Positions 46,007 through 55,064 of a stretch of 64,000 nt of DNA are shown piece after piece. Numbering within the stretch: position 1 is the stretch's first letter; each line of letters begins with the position of its first letter. The notes below the pieces were generated by a model, which did no database searches, had not been told where the DNA came from, and was given only the letters and a program-made list of their open reading frames with translations. The stretch covers positions 57,772 through 121,771 of the forward strand of contig CAMNOU010000007.1 in the NCBI GenBank assembly GCA_946546945.1. The letters are read 5' to 3'. Source of the stretch: an uncultured Lachnospiraceae bacterium (GTDB lineage Bacteria > Bacillota > Clostridia > Lachnospirales > Lachnospiraceae). Made by a program: the position numbers and the translations under genes.

Positions 46007-46677
46007 CTCTGATTTGCCATCCTGTATCCAACGCCGCGCACTGTCTCAATGCACTCGCCGCCGGAGCCGAGTTTTGTCCGCAGGGTTCCGATATGGACAT
46101 CGACCGTTCTTGTCTCCCCTACGAACTCCATCCCCCAGACCTGATTTAAAAGCTGTTCTCTTGTAAATACCTGTCCGGGATTTTCCATGAACGTCCGGAG
46201 AAGATCAAACTCCTTTAATGTCAACTGCACCCTGTCCCCATTGACAGTTACAATATAGTCCTTCTGATTCAGCTCGATTCCCCTCATGGTGAGCATTTCC
46301 ATCTTTTTGGCCGGTTCAGACCTTCTTAAGACCGCGCGTACACGGGAAACCATCTCCATCATGCCAAAGGGCTTCACCAGATAGTCATCAGCTCCCAGAT
46401 CCAGACCGATCACTTTGTCATATTCCGTTCCTCTGGCTGTCGCCATGATCACGGGAATGCCCGCCGTGTGAGGCTGTGCCTTCAGCTTTTTCAAAATGCT
46501 GATCCCATCTTCTCCGGGCAGCATAATATCAAGCAGAATCATTTGCGGGATCTCATCCGCCACTGCCGAAAAAAGCTCATCTCCGGAAAGGAAACCGCAA
46601 GCCTCAAAGCCGGCGCTGTTTAACGTATAGATCATAAGATCCCGGATCCCATTATCATCTTCCACGCAATAAATCAT
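46003..46677 (-). CDS. PhoB/OmpR-family response regulator
   Basis: A 224-residue regulator: receiver domain with acidic pocket CVEDDNG and phospho-acceptor aspartate in MILLDIMLPGEDG, then a winged-helix DNA-binding domain (LTLKEFDLLRTF, TREQLLNQVWG, VDVHIGTLRTKLG). It is the partner of the overlapping kinase, and the preceding phosphate transporter suggests a PhoB-like role. Confidence 0.92.
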   Translation of the reverse strand: MIYCVEDDNGIRDLMIYTLNSAGFEACGFLSGDELFSAVADEIPQMILLDIMLPGEDGISILKKLKAQPHTAGIPVIMATARGTEYDKVIGLDLGADDYLVKPFGMMEMVSRVRAVLRRSEPAKKMEMLTMRGIELNQKDYIVTVNGDRVQLTLKEFDLLRTFMENPGQVFTREQLLNQVWGMEFVGETRTVDVHIGTLRTKLGSGGECIETVRGVGYRMANQR

Positions 46678-46734
46678 CTCTTCTCCTCCGGCGTCAGGAA
46701 AAACCGTTCCGCTATACCGTCGGGAAACCCGATG

Positions 46735-48366
46735 TTACGCAGCCGTCCTCTCTTTCAGTGCATATGCGAGATTGATGGCATGGTCTGAGCATCGTTCAAA
46801 ATCCGTGACAAGATCCGAGAAGATGACTCCTGCCAGCGGTTCACACTCAGAATTCATCAGTCTTTCGATATGGCTGTTGATCAGAGTTTTTTCCTGTTCA
46901 TCCACCTGTGTTTCCAGATACTCTATGTCGTCAAGCTTAGTGTAATCCTCTGTCGAAAAGATATCAAGTGCCAAATGCAGCGCTTCCACCGTATCGTGTG
47001 CCATATGTTTCAATTCTTCATTGGCAGCCTTGCTCATTTCGACACGTTTCGATCTCAGCTGTTCCGCGTATTCTACAATATTCTCAGCATGGTCGGAAAT
47101 ACGTTCGATATCTGTAATCGCAATCGTCAGCATGGACAGCCGTTTCAGATTTTCTGTTGAAAGATCCGCATCCCGCAGTTTTACAATCGCATCTGTTATC
47201 GCATGATTCAGATAATTCACGGTTTCTTCACGTCCCCGCACATCTTCCGCTTTCGATGATTCATAAGAGAAAAAGCATCCGATTGCACACTCCAGATTTT
47301 CTACGGCAATGTGTCCCATCCGCGTGATTTCCAGAAGTGCCTGATGGAGAGCCACGCCGGTCGGCACCCTTGAAAACTGCGTCATATATACAAGATTGCG
47401 TTCTTCTTCGGCTTTGGTCTCTTCCGGCTGGAGCGGAATAATCTTGTAGACAAGTCCGATGATCTGTTTTGTGAAAAAGAGTTCGATCGCCACCGCTATG
47501 ATCGCAAAAATGGTATGCGTATTGGCAATCTGCCGTCCGATATCATTGGGTGAAAGGTTCTGGATAAAGGTCAGGATCTGCGGGAAGACAGTAATCAGGG
47601 CCACAATGATGCCCGCACGGACCAGGTTGAATACAAGATTCAGGATCGCGCTTCGCTTTCCATTCCGGTTCGCGGTCAGTCCCGCAAGCAGATTCGGCGT
47701 AACAGAACCGATGGCCGCGCCTATGATCAGATAAACAGCCATATCGTAACTGATCAGGCTTTGGATCGCAAAGGCCTGAAAGATAACGATCGATGAGGAA
47801 GAACTCTGCAAAAGCGCGGTAAATGCAATACCGAAAACAAATGCCAGGAACGGATTGTTCATGTGAGACATAAATGCGACAAAAGCAGGGCTCTCGGAAA
47901 GCGGTGCGATTGCGGCTTTCATGATCGTAATTCCCTGAAACAGCATTCCGAATCCCATGATAATGGATCCCACATGTTTTATGAAGTTATTTTTTACAAA
48001 TAAATACAGCACTGCTCCGCCGCAAAGTAAAAGCGGTGTAAACGTACTGATATTAAAAGCGGTAATCTGTGCCGTGATCGTAGTGCCGATATTTGCGCCC
48101 ATGATAACGCCAATCGCCTGCGCAAGTGTCATCATGCCGGAATTTACAAATCCGATCACCATGACGTCTGTCGCTGACGAGCTCTGGATCAGCATCGTCA
48201 TTCCCAATCCTACAAATACAGCAATAAATTTATTCTTCGTGGCTTTTTCCAATATTGTCTGAAGATTATCTCCACAGGCATTTTTCAGGCCTGACGACAT
48301 GATCGACATGCCAAACAGAAATAATCCAACACCTCCCAGAAGCGAAAAAATACCAGCATACGACAT
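46735..48366 (-). CDS. Na/Pi cotransporter family protein with C-terminal PhoU domain
   Basis: A 543-residue sodium-phosphate symporter of the NptA/YjbB type. Two inverted membrane repeats each carry a QSSS motif (IQSSSATDVM and LLQSSSSSIVIF). From about residue 340 a PhoU-like helical domain follows (LSMLTIAITDIERISDHAENI, ERCSDHAINLAYA), often regulatory. The start at 48366 follows GGGAGG. It leads the nptA-phoB-phoR-GH35 gene set, so phosphate uptake and sensing are joined. Confidence 0.92.
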   Translation of the reverse strand: MSYAGIFSLLGGVGLFLFGMSIMSSGLKNACGDNLQTILEKATKNKFIAVFVGLGMTMLIQSSSATDVMVIGFVNSGMMTLAQAIGVIMGANIGTTITAQITAFNISTFTPLLLCGGAVLYLFVKNNFIKHVGSIIMGFGMLFQGITIMKAAIAPLSESPAFVAFMSHMNNPFLAFVFGIAFTALLQSSSSSIVIFQAFAIQSLISYDMAVYLIIGAAIGSVTPNLLAGLTANRNGKRSAILNLVFNLVRAGIIVALITVFPQILTFIQNLSPNDIGRQIANTHTIFAIIAVAIELFFTKQIIGLVYKIIPLQPEETKAEEERNLVYMTQFSRVPTGVALHQALLEITRMGHIAVENLECAIGCFFSYESSKAEDVRGREETVNYLNHAITDAIVKLRDADLSTENLKRLSMLTIAITDIERISDHAENIVEYAEQLRSKRVEMSKAANEELKHMAHDTVEALHLALDIFSTEDYTKLDDIEYLETQVDEQEKTLINSHIERLMNSECEPLAGVIFSDLVTDFERCSDHAINLAYALKERTAA

Positions 48367-48400
48367 GATTATGTTTCCTCCCATTTTCTCATTCTGTCCT

Positions 48401-48454
48401 ATTATGTCGGAAAAATGTAAGATATGACACCCTGCTATTGTAAAATCCATGTAA
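48401..48454 (-). promoter_or_regulatory. Promoter region of the phosphate transporter with a PHO-box-like direct repeat
   Basis: Minus strand -10-like CATAAT (48401-48406) with a TGTCAT at -35 spacing. Further upstream, TTACAT and TTACAA repeat with an exact 11-base period (48438-48454), the periodicity of PhoB/PhoP sites. The regulator's identity is inferred from the downstream phoB-type gene. Confidence 0.4.
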
Positions 48455-48465
48455 ATCCATCAGGA

Positions 48466-49158
48466 TCATTCCCCGCTTACGATTGACAGAACAATCACTG
48501 ACGGCCGGGAATCGTCATCCGGCGTTACCCGGAATGATACGGTATACTCTCCGTAGCTCATCCGGTAGATACGATCCGGGTCGTTCTGATACCCCGGCCG
48601 CGGATCCAGAGAAAGAATTTCCTCGAGCGCTATTTTCTGAGATGCTGTCATCCCCGGCGGAGAATCTGTTTCAAACAGGACAGAAAGTGTTTTCTCCTGC
48701 CGTCCTTTCGCGAACCCGGCCCGCGCATCGGGATAACTGTCCGCATAGGGAATGTAGGGTTTGATATCATACACAGCAGTCCCGCTTCGCAGATCGGCTC
48801 CTCCCACCGTCAGAACCGGCCCTCTGGGTGTCACTTTCTGATACTCCAGCAGTTTCACGCAGGTCATGCCGATATGATTCGGCCGGTTGGGAGATCTGGT
48901 CGCAAAAACCCCCACCCTTTCATTCCCGCCAAGCTTTGGCGGACGCACCGTTGCAGAAAACGGTTTCCCGTCATCATCAAACTGCCATAAAATCCACAGT
49001 CTGTCATATTCCTCGATCCCGCGAAACGCTTCCGGCGTCCGGTATTCCGGTTCCATGATAATTCTGGAAATCAGATGAGGCGCGAGACCGCTCTGCCTGG
49101 GCAGTCCGAACTTTTCCGGGAAGTCATTTTCGATATGGGCAATTGGTCTGATTATCAT
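48466..49158 (-). CDS. trmO: tRNA (N6-threonylcarbamoyladenosine(37)-N6)-methyltransferase
   Basis: A 230-residue SAM-dependent methylase acting on t6A37 of tRNA-Thr (TrmO/YaeB family). The N-terminal VirR/YaeB fold is recognisable: IRPIAHIENDFPEKFGLPRQ, YDRLWILWQFD, GVFATRSPNRPNHIGMTCV and VYDIKPYIPYADS. The start at 49158 follows AGGGAG. It lies directly downstream of a strong hairpin. Confidence 0.93.
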   Translation of the reverse strand: MIIRPIAHIENDFPEKFGLPRQSGLAPHLISRIIMEPEYRTPEAFRGIEEYDRLWILWQFDDDGKPFSATVRPPKLGGNERVGVFATRSPNRPNHIGMTCVKLLEYQKVTPRGPVLTVGGADLRSGTAVYDIKPYIPYADSYPDARAGFAKGRQEKTLSVLFETDSPPGMTASQKIALEEILSLDPRPGYQNDPDRIYRMSYGEYTVSFRVTPDDDSRPSVIVLSIVSGE

Positions 49159-49171
49159 TCTTTTCTCCCTG

Positions 49172-49212
49172 CAGACAGGAATCCGGAGTATCTGACTCCG
49201 GATTCCTGTCTG
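49172..49212. terminator. Perfect 17-bp hairpin after the aldo/keto reductase gene
   Basis: Arms CAGACAGGAATCCGGAG and CTCCGGATTCCTGTCTG with a 7-base loop, lying between the reductase stop and the trmO start. No U-tract follows on either strand, so it may stabilise the mRNA end or partly terminate rather than act as a classical terminator. Confidence 0.6.
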
Positions 49213-49240
49213 ACATTCAAGGATTTTCAACGGAATTTAT

Positions 49241-50365
49241 TTACGAAAAACTTGCAGCGCACTCCTCCAGGAGATCCGTAATCGGAAGCTGCTGCGGGCA
49301 GGCGCTCTCACACTGCATGCAGCGGATACACTCCGAAGGCTTTCCGGCTCCTTCGATTACTTTACTGAATGCCGTACGCGCATCCATGACATCCAGCTGA
49401 AGCTGTTTGTTTCTGGCTGCAAAAATCTCGGGTATCCGGATGTTCATCGGGCATCCTTCCGTACAGTAATGACAGGCTGTACATGCAATCAGCGGCACAT
49501 TTTTCAATGCCTCCTGCGCACGCGCGATCACGTTCTTCTCTTCCTCTGAAAGAGGTTTAAACTCTTTCATATAGGAAAGGTTGTCCTCCATCTGTGCGAT
49601 ATCAGACATTCCGGACAGCACCGTCATGATGCCATCCATAGATGCCACGTAGCGAATAGCCCACGACGCACAGGACACATCCGGATTGGCTTCTTTAAAG
49701 ATCTTCTCCACACTTTCAGGAGGATTGGCAAGGGATCCTCCTTTTACCGGCTCCATGACCACGATCGATTTCCCATGACGGCGGGCGACCTCATAACAGG
49801 CACGGGAGGAAACCTTCGGATTCTCCCAGTCGGCATAATTGATCTGAAGCTGAACAAAGTCCACTTCCGGGTGATCGTTTAAGATCTGATCCAAAAGCTC
49901 CGGCGTGGAATGGAAGGAGAATCCATAGTATCTGATCAGTCCCTTCTCCTTCAGCTCCTTCATGAAGTCCCAAAGATGATATTCATCATATTTTCTGTAA
50001 TTGTCCATCATAAACGCATGCAGCAGATAATAATCAAAATATCCCGCTCCGGTTCTTTCCAGGCTCGTATAGAATTGCTGTTTTGCGCTCTCCTCGTCAT
50101 GGCACTGCTGCCATGCATTCAGCTTTGTACACAGTGTGTAGCGCTCTCTCGGATAACGGTCGACCAGCGCCTTGCGGATCGCAGCCTCCGATTCTCCATT
50201 ATCATACACATACGCAGTATCAAAATATGTACCGCCGGCCTCCAGGAACTTGTCCACCATCACAGATGTCTGTTCCACATCAATACTGCCATCGGCATTC
50301 TTCGGAAGCCGCATCAATCCAAATCCAAGTTTGAAGATATCTTTTCCAAAATAATCTGACGTCAT
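49241..50365 (-). CDS. Aldo/keto reductase with C-terminal 4Fe-4S clusters
   Basis: A 374-residue oxidoreductase. An aldo/keto reductase barrel (FGLMRLPKNADG, DTAYVYDNGESE, CTKLNAW, YYLLHAF) is followed by a ferredoxin-like tail with two cysteine clusters (CTACHYCTEGCPM and CIRCMQCESACPQ). This type, common in anaerobes, may couple NAD(P)H and ferredoxin; substrate unknown. It follows the phosphoribosyltransferase gene by two bases. Confidence 0.9.
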   Translation of the reverse strand: MTSDYFGKDIFKLGFGLMRLPKNADGSIDVEQTSVMVDKFLEAGGTYFDTAYVYDNGESEAAIRKALVDRYPRERYTLCTKLNAWQQCHDEESAKQQFYTSLERTGAGYFDYYLLHAFMMDNYRKYDEYHLWDFMKELKEKGLIRYYGFSFHSTPELLDQILNDHPEVDFVQLQINYADWENPKVSSRACYEVARRHGKSIVVMEPVKGGSLANPPESVEKIFKEANPDVSCASWAIRYVASMDGIMTVLSGMSDIAQMEDNLSYMKEFKPLSEEEKNVIARAQEALKNVPLIACTACHYCTEGCPMNIRIPEIFAARNKQLQLDVMDARTAFSKVIEGAGKPSECIRCMQCESACPQQLPITDLLEECAASFS

Positions 50366-50367
50366 TT

Positions 50368-50934
50368 TTATGATTTCCTTTCTTTTAAGCATTCTCCTGA
50401 CTGATCCATGATCAGCAAACTATGAATATAACCGGACTCCAGTTTCTCTTTTGTATAATCCGAAGCCACAGCTCCTATCGACACAATCCCGCATACCGTT
50501 GCTTCAGCCTCCTCCACGATCGTTGAGCAGGCCTGCATCGTCGCAGCTGTATCGATCCAGTCATCAGCCAGAAGGATTCTGCTGCCCGGGGGAAAATTAC
50601 TCTTCCTTACCTGCAGGGATTTTACCCGGTCATTGTGATCGATATACTTTGCCACAATCCGGTCGTCATCTTCCAGATAAGACAAGCTGGCATTGCGGAT
50701 GGGAATAAACCCGACTCCCAGCTCTCCCGCAATCATACTGCCGAGAATAAAACCTATGGATTCCGGCGCTGCTACATAATCCGCGATCCCCCGAAACGGG
50801 TCTGCCAGGCAGGCAACGATTTGTTTCATCCATTCCGGATATTTATAAATCGGACACAGATCTCTCTTCTTTCCCTTCTTCAGATAGGAAAGGACAAACT
50901 CCTGTAATTTCTCTTTTTCTGAACTCCCGGTCAT
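50368..50934 (-). CDS. Type I phosphoribosyltransferase-family protein
   Basis: A 188-residue protein with a PRTase fold. The start at 50934 is chosen because the GTG at 50946 itself lies inside the GGGAGG ribosome binding site. Segments matching adenine/xanthine phosphoribosyltransferases are YVAAPESIGFILGSMIA and the PRPP loop ILLADDWIDTAATMQA. The loop is unusual: tryptophan and DTAAT replace the usual DD(V/L)xATGGT pattern, so the base specificity, or even catalysis, is uncertain. Confidence 0.75.
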   Translation of the reverse strand: MTGSSEKEKLQEFVLSYLKKGKKRDLCPIYKYPEWMKQIVACLADPFRGIADYVAAPESIGFILGSMIAGELGVGFIPIRNASLSYLEDDDRIVAKYIDHNDRVKSLQVRKSNFPPGSRILLADDWIDTAATMQACSTIVEEAEATVCGIVSIGAVASDYTKEKLESGYIHSLLIMDQSGECLKERKS

Positions 50935-50952
50935 GTTTCCTCCCACTATTCA

Positions 50953-51000
50953 GGAACGCCCCGGCGTTCCCGGCACGATGCGCGCGGTGCTTAAAGCACC
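50953..51000 (-). promoter_or_regulatory. Two hairpins in the leader of the phosphoribosyltransferase gene
   Basis: Perfect palindromes GGTGCTT/AAGCACC (50986-51000) and GGAACGCC/GGCGTTCC (50953-50970) lie in the leader, the second ending about 13 bases before the Shine-Dalgarno. An extended -10 (TGCTATAAT, minus, 51032-51040) lies upstream. No known riboswitch class was recognised. Confidence 0.5.
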
Positions 51001-51104
51001 TTCGCAAACAAAATACTCAATCAATGTACCTATTATAGCATACTCCCGATTTCAATAAAAGTATCCGAATGCTAATATTTTCACGAAACATGAATGCATT
51101 ATTT

Positions 51105-52274
51105 TCATGAAACATCCGCCTGAAGTACAGACATTGCATAGAGTTTTGCAGCTGTCTTCATGGCTTCATCATCTGTGTGGAATCTCGGCCGATGCAGCTG
51201 TTCGACAGCCTCGCCCGGCTTATGGCTGCCCACCCAGTAGAAGAAGGACGGCACATGGGATGCATACAGGGAAAAATCTTCACTGGCAAGAGACGGCTGT
51301 GTGTCTGTGACCGGATATCCGGTTGCCTTTGCGCATCGTTCAGCCATTTCTGTCATTGAATCCGAATTCCACACAAAAGGAATATTCTCCTTCCACAGGA
51401 TTTCATGGCCGCACTCATAGGCTGCGGCTGTGTTTTTGACAATCGATTCTATCCTTCCGACGGCACGTTCCAAAGCCTCCTGCGAAAGAGACCGGACGGT
51501 TCCCAGCATTCTCACATTTTCCACAACCATATTGACTGCACTGCCGCCTTCAATCATATTGATGGACAGAATCGAAGAATCCAGCGGATTCGTGTTCCTG
51601 CTGATTACCGTCTGCAGAGACTGAATAACAGCCGCCGCGCACACGATCGGATCCGCGTTCAGATGCGGCATAGATCCATGCCCTCCGCTTCCGAATATCC
51701 TGACTTCAAAATTCCGCTTGGATGACATCAGGGCTCCCCTGTGGCAAATAATCTGTCCGGACGGAACAGATGGCCAGTTATGTATCCCAAAGCAATAGTC
51801 CGGATGAATACGTTCAAACAGTCCGGCGTCGATCAGCATTCTTGCACCTCTTGTTCCTTCTTCCGCCGGCTGAAAAACAAAATCCACCTTTCCTTTCAGA
51901 ACTCCCTGTTTTTTCGCCCTGTTCAGAATCATCATTGCTCCGAGCAGAGACGCCGTATGGAAATCATGCCCGCAGGCATGCATCACGCCTTCCTTTCTGG
52001 ATTTCCACGGACTTTCATACGCTTCTGTCTGCGGCAGCGCATCAATATCCGCACGGAGCATGATCTCCGGCCCTTCTCCCGATCCGCTCATGCGCGCAGC
52101 CAGACCGGTTTCTACCGGCAGCTCCAGAATCTCCATATCCGGAATACGCTTTACAAACTCTCTGATTTTCTCTGTCGTCCGGAATTCCTTCCCGGGCAAT
52201 TCAGGGTACATATGCAGATCCCGCTTGAAATCCAGGATGCTGTCATATTCTTTTTCTGTTAAATCAAAATCCAT
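51105..52274 (-). CDS. M20-family amidohydrolase/peptidase
   Basis: A 389-residue metallohydrolase of the amidohydrolase/hippurate-hydrolase branch. Metal-binding landmarks are MHACGHDFHTAS, QPAEEGTRGARM, GIHNWPSVP and the late PSLASEDFS. A lid/dimerisation domain sits at about residues 185-295. Family members cleave N-acyl amino acids, hippurate or indole-acyl conjugates; the substrate here is not readable. No signal peptide. Confidence 0.9.
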   Translation of the reverse strand: MDFDLTEKEYDSILDFKRDLHMYPELPGKEFRTTEKIREFVKRIPDMEILELPVETGLAARMSGSGEGPEIMLRADIDALPQTEAYESPWKSRKEGVMHACGHDFHTASLLGAMMILNRAKKQGVLKGKVDFVFQPAEEGTRGARMLIDAGLFERIHPDYCFGIHNWPSVPSGQIICHRGALMSSKRNFEVRIFGSGGHGSMPHLNADPIVCAAAVIQSLQTVISRNTNPLDSSILSINMIEGGSAVNMVVENVRMLGTVRSLSQEALERAVGRIESIVKNTAAAYECGHEILWKENIPFVWNSDSMTEMAERCAKATGYPVTDTQPSLASEDFSLYASHVPSFFYWVGSHKPGEAVEQLHRPRFHTDDEAMKTAAKLYAMSVLQADVS

Positions 52275-52308
52275 TACTTTTTATTCCTTTTTTTATAAAT
52301 ATACACAT

Positions 52309-52348
52309 TAAAAACCGCATCAGATCAACAGCTCCGTTCTGATGCGGT
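52309..52348 (-). terminator. Intrinsic terminator of the zinc-ribbon gene
   Basis: Minus strand hairpin ACCGCATCAGA / TCTGATGCGGT (arms 52338-52348 and 52314-52324) followed by TTTTT, just after the stop at 52358. Confidence 0.85.
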
Positions 52349-52357
52349 ATAGTGGTT

Positions 52358-53128
52358 TTATTTTTTTACAGGACTGCCGCAGAACTCGCAGCATCCGTTC
52401 TGATCCGGAATCGTTGTTGCTCCGCAGTAAGGGCAGGTAACCGCAGTCTTCGGTGCATTCGCCTCATTCATGGCATCGTATGCTTCCTGACGGGCCCCCA
52501 TCAGAGTCTCTTTGATCTCATTCGCCATATCCATATATTGCTGAATCTCCGGCGATCCGAACTGGACGCCCGCATTCCCAATCAGACTGTTCACACCGCC
52601 CGTATTCAGGTTTGGTGCATGAACAGCGCTTTTATTCAACTTGAACCGCATCTCACTGAAATAAGGATGATTGACACGGATCAGGCAATAAAAATCATAG
52701 GAATAATCATAAACCGGCGGGTTATAGCTGACCGATTTGCCATTCACGGTCCGCTTCTGCTCCGTCTTGTGTTCATCCGTGTCCAGTTCACATCCGGTCA
52801 CCATGGAATAATCCAGGATATCCGGATTGCCATCCTGATATCTCTTCTCCTGGGTAACGATGAATTTTTTTGCTCTCTCATCCAGCATCACCTTATAGAA
52901 GCTTCCCAGAACTCTGGTCGGCTGAAAAGATTCCAGTGCTTCCCTGTTCTGCTCACGATACTCCAACTGTTCTTTAATTTCATCAAGAGTGCTCTTTTTT
53001 CTTTCGCTGAACCATGGAGATAATTTAGAAGAACAATCCTTGCAAATTCTCCCATCTTCCACTTTTCGCCCGATAAACCTGATTTTTTCCCCGCAGATAT
53101 CACAGTATTTCTTTTCAAATAATCCCAT
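52358..53128 (-). CDS. DUF4428-type zinc-ribbon protein, function unknown
   Basis: A 256-residue soluble protein. A treble-clef-like zinc site is at the N-terminus (CDICGEKIRFIG, CKDCSSKL) and a second zinc ribbon at the C-terminus (CPYCGATTIP, CCEFCGSPVKK). The middle, about residues 70-190, is beta-rich and unassigned. The family is scattered in Clostridia. It has its own promoter and terminator. The start at 53128 follows AAAGGAG. Confidence 0.78.
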   Translation of the reverse strand: MGLFEKKYCDICGEKIRFIGRKVEDGRICKDCSSKLSPWFSERKKSTLDEIKEQLEYREQNREALESFQPTRVLGSFYKVMLDERAKKFIVTQEKRYQDGNPDILDYSMVTGCELDTDEHKTEQKRTVNGKSVSYNPPVYDYSYDFYCLIRVNHPYFSEMRFKLNKSAVHAPNLNTGGVNSLIGNAGVQFGSPEIQQYMDMANEIKETLMGARQEAYDAMNEANAPKTAVTCPYCGATTIPDQNGCCEFCGSPVKK

Positions 53129-53176
53129 AGTCCACACTCCTTTGTTTTTTATGAAGGCTTTCTTATCTATAAAATG

Positions 53177-53205
53177 ATTATATCAAAAAAGAAATACAGA
53201 CTCAA
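53177..53205 (-). promoter_or_regulatory. Promoter of the zinc-ribbon gene
   Basis: Minus strand TTGAGT (53200-53205), 17-base spacer, TATAAT (53177-53182). Confidence 0.78.
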
Positions 53206-53275
53206 TAAATATCTGTTGGTTTCCCGTCAGTATTTTCCTCTTTTCAAAGAGCATGCTTCCGTAACGTCCGGCGTT

Positions 53276-54916
53276 TTACGCTTCGCCAAAGAACAGCTTT
53301 ATATCATCGTCAACCGTGCCGATTCCTGCGATTCCAAAGTTGTCAACAAGCACCTTTGCGACATTTTCTGAAAGGAAAGCAGGAAGTGTCGGTCCGAGAT
53401 GGATGTTTTTCACGCCCAGATATAAGAGAGCCAGCAGCACGATTACGGCTTTCTGCTCATACCATGCAATGTTGAAAACGATCGGCAGGTCATTGATGTC
53501 TTCCAGGCCGAAAATCTCCTGAAGCTTCAGAGCAATCAGCGCAAGAGAATAGGAATCATTACACTGTCCGGCATCAAGCACTCTGGGAATGCCGCCGATT
53601 TCTCCGAGATCCAGTTTATTATATTTGTACTTTGCGCAGCCTGCAGTCAGAATGACCACGTCTTTCGGAAGCTTCTTCGCGAATTCCGTATAATACTCTC
53701 TGGATTTCATTCTTCCGTCACACCCGGCCATTACAACAAACTTACGGATCGCACCGGATTTTACGGCATTAACGACCGGCTCAGCCAGCGCGAATACCTG
53801 CTCATGCGCAAAGCCTCCGGTAATGCTTCCTGTTTCAATTTCCGTGGGGGCCGGACATTTCTTTGCCTGTTCGATGATTGCAGAGAAGTCCTTGGTCTCG
53901 CCATAAGCTCCGTCAATATGGCGGCATCCCGGAACTCCGGTTGCCCCGGTTGTCCAGAGGCGGTCTTTGTAGCTGTCAGCAGGAGGAACCACACAATTGG
54001 TCGTCATAAGAATCGGACCGTTGAATTTTTCAAACTCCTCTTTCTGCTTCCACCATGCATTTCCGTAATTCCCGGCAAAGTTCGGGTATTTTTTGAAAGC
54101 CGGATAATAATGTGCCGGCAGCATCTCACTATGGGTATACACATCCACGCCGGAACCCTGTGTCTGCTCCAGCAGCATTTCCAGATCGCGCAGATCATGA
54201 CCGGAGATCAGAATTCCCGGATTCTTTCTGACACCAATATCCACTGTAGTAATCTCCGGATTTCCGTAAGCTTCTGTATTTGCCCTGTCAAGAAGAGCCA
54301 TACCGTTCACACCGTATTTCCCCGTCTCCAGAGTCAGCGCAACCAGGTCATCCACACTCAGATCATCGTTCAATGTATCGGCCAGCGCAGACTGAATAAA
54401 AGCGTCTGTTTCTTCATCATCCTGCATGAGTGCATTGGCGTGTTTGGAATAGGCTGCCAGACCTTTCAGTCCATATGTAATCAGTTCGCGCAGGGAACGG
54501 ATATCCTCATTTTGTGTGGCGAGCACACCAACCTTCGCTGCCTTTGCATCAAAAGAATCTTCCGTACCGTTCCAGAACGCTGCTTCCGGAAGTCCGCTCT
54601 GATCGGAAACCTGTGCAAGCAGATCCTGCTTTTTCCCGAGAGTTTCCCTGATTGCCTGAATAATTGCCCCGCGGTCAAAATTCGCGTTTGTAATTGTGAT
54701 AAAAAGGTTCATGGTCACAAGGTGATTGATGTCTTTGCTGACCTCTTTTCCCTCTGCCCTGAGTTTTGTCGTGATCGCAGACAGTCCCTTTGTTGCGTAA
54801 ATCAGAAGATCCTGCATGGCGGCCACTTCCGGCTTCTTACCGCAGACACCCGCAATCGTACATCCTTTGCATCCGGCCGTCTCCTGGCACTGATAACAAA
54901 ACATTTTATTCTCCAT
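53276..54916 (-). CDS. hcp: Hydroxylamine reductase / hybrid-cluster protein
   Basis: A 546-residue iron-sulfur-oxygen cluster enzyme that reduces nitric oxide or hydroxylamine and protects anaerobes from nitrosative stress. The N-terminal cysteine set [15 protein letters not shown]...GVCGKK binds the first cluster. Hybrid-cluster ligands are visible in [48 protein letters not shown] and [10 protein letters not shown]. It is preceded by a palindrome and lies near rubrerythrin, forming a stress-defence neighbourhood. Confidence 0.96.
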   Translation of the reverse strand: MENKMFCYQCQETAGCKGCTIAGVCGKKPEVAAMQDLLIYATKGLSAITTKLRAEGKEVSKDINHLVTMNLFITITNANFDRGAIIQAIRETLGKKQDLLAQVSDQSGLPEAAFWNGTEDSFDAKAAKVGVLATQNEDIRSLRELITYGLKGLAAYSKHANALMQDDEETDAFIQSALADTLNDDLSVDDLVALTLETGKYGVNGMALLDRANTEAYGNPEITTVDIGVRKNPGILISGHDLRDLEMLLEQTQGSGVDVYTHSEMLPAHYYPAFKKYPNFAGNYGNAWWKQKEEFEKFNGPILMTTNCVVPPADSYKDRLWTTGATGVPGCRHIDGAYGETKDFSAIIEQAKKCPAPTEIETGSITGGFAHEQVFALAEPVVNAVKSGAIRKFVVMAGCDGRMKSREYYTEFAKKLPKDVVILTAGCAKYKYNKLDLGEIGGIPRVLDAGQCNDSYSLALIALKLQEIFGLEDINDLPIVFNIAWYEQKAVIVLLALLYLGVKNIHLGPTLPAFLSENVAKVLVDNFGIAGIGTVDDDIKLFFGEA

Positions 54917-54980
54917 TTCTGTATGTCCTCCTTTATGTCTTTATGATAATCCTATTGTAATCCGGCAGCCGCAGCCGGTC

Positions 54981-54996
54981 TGTTGTCAAAACAACA
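54981..54996. promoter_or_regulatory. Inverted repeat upstream of hcp (candidate operator)
   Basis: TGTTGT-CAAA-ACAACA, about 65 bases before the hcp start and overlapping a TTGACA on the minus strand. Next to it lies a GC-rich inverted repeat CCGGC/GCCGG (54962-54978). A CRP/FNR-type HcpR regulator is known to control hcp in many anaerobes; binding here is speculation. Confidence 0.35.
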
Positions 54997-55010
54997 ATCT
55001 TGTGTTTTTT

Positions 55011-55047
55011 AAAAAAATCTCTTTTCAGTCTGACGACCGAAAAGAGA
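55011..55047 (-). terminator. Intrinsic terminator of the rubrerythrin gene
   Basis: Hairpin TCTCTTTTC / GAAAAGAGA (55018-55026 and 55039-55047) with TTTTTTT on the minus-strand 3' side; the other side also has a T run, so it could work in both directions. Confidence 0.88.
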
Positions 55048-55064
55048 CTTTTTTATTTCAGATC

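Noticed and set aside
53804..54946. 380-codon open frame on the plus strand opposite hcp
   Set aside because: It lies wholly antisense to a clear hybrid-cluster protein gene, has no domain and a histidine/cysteine/arginine-rich composition typical of reverse-strand shadows.
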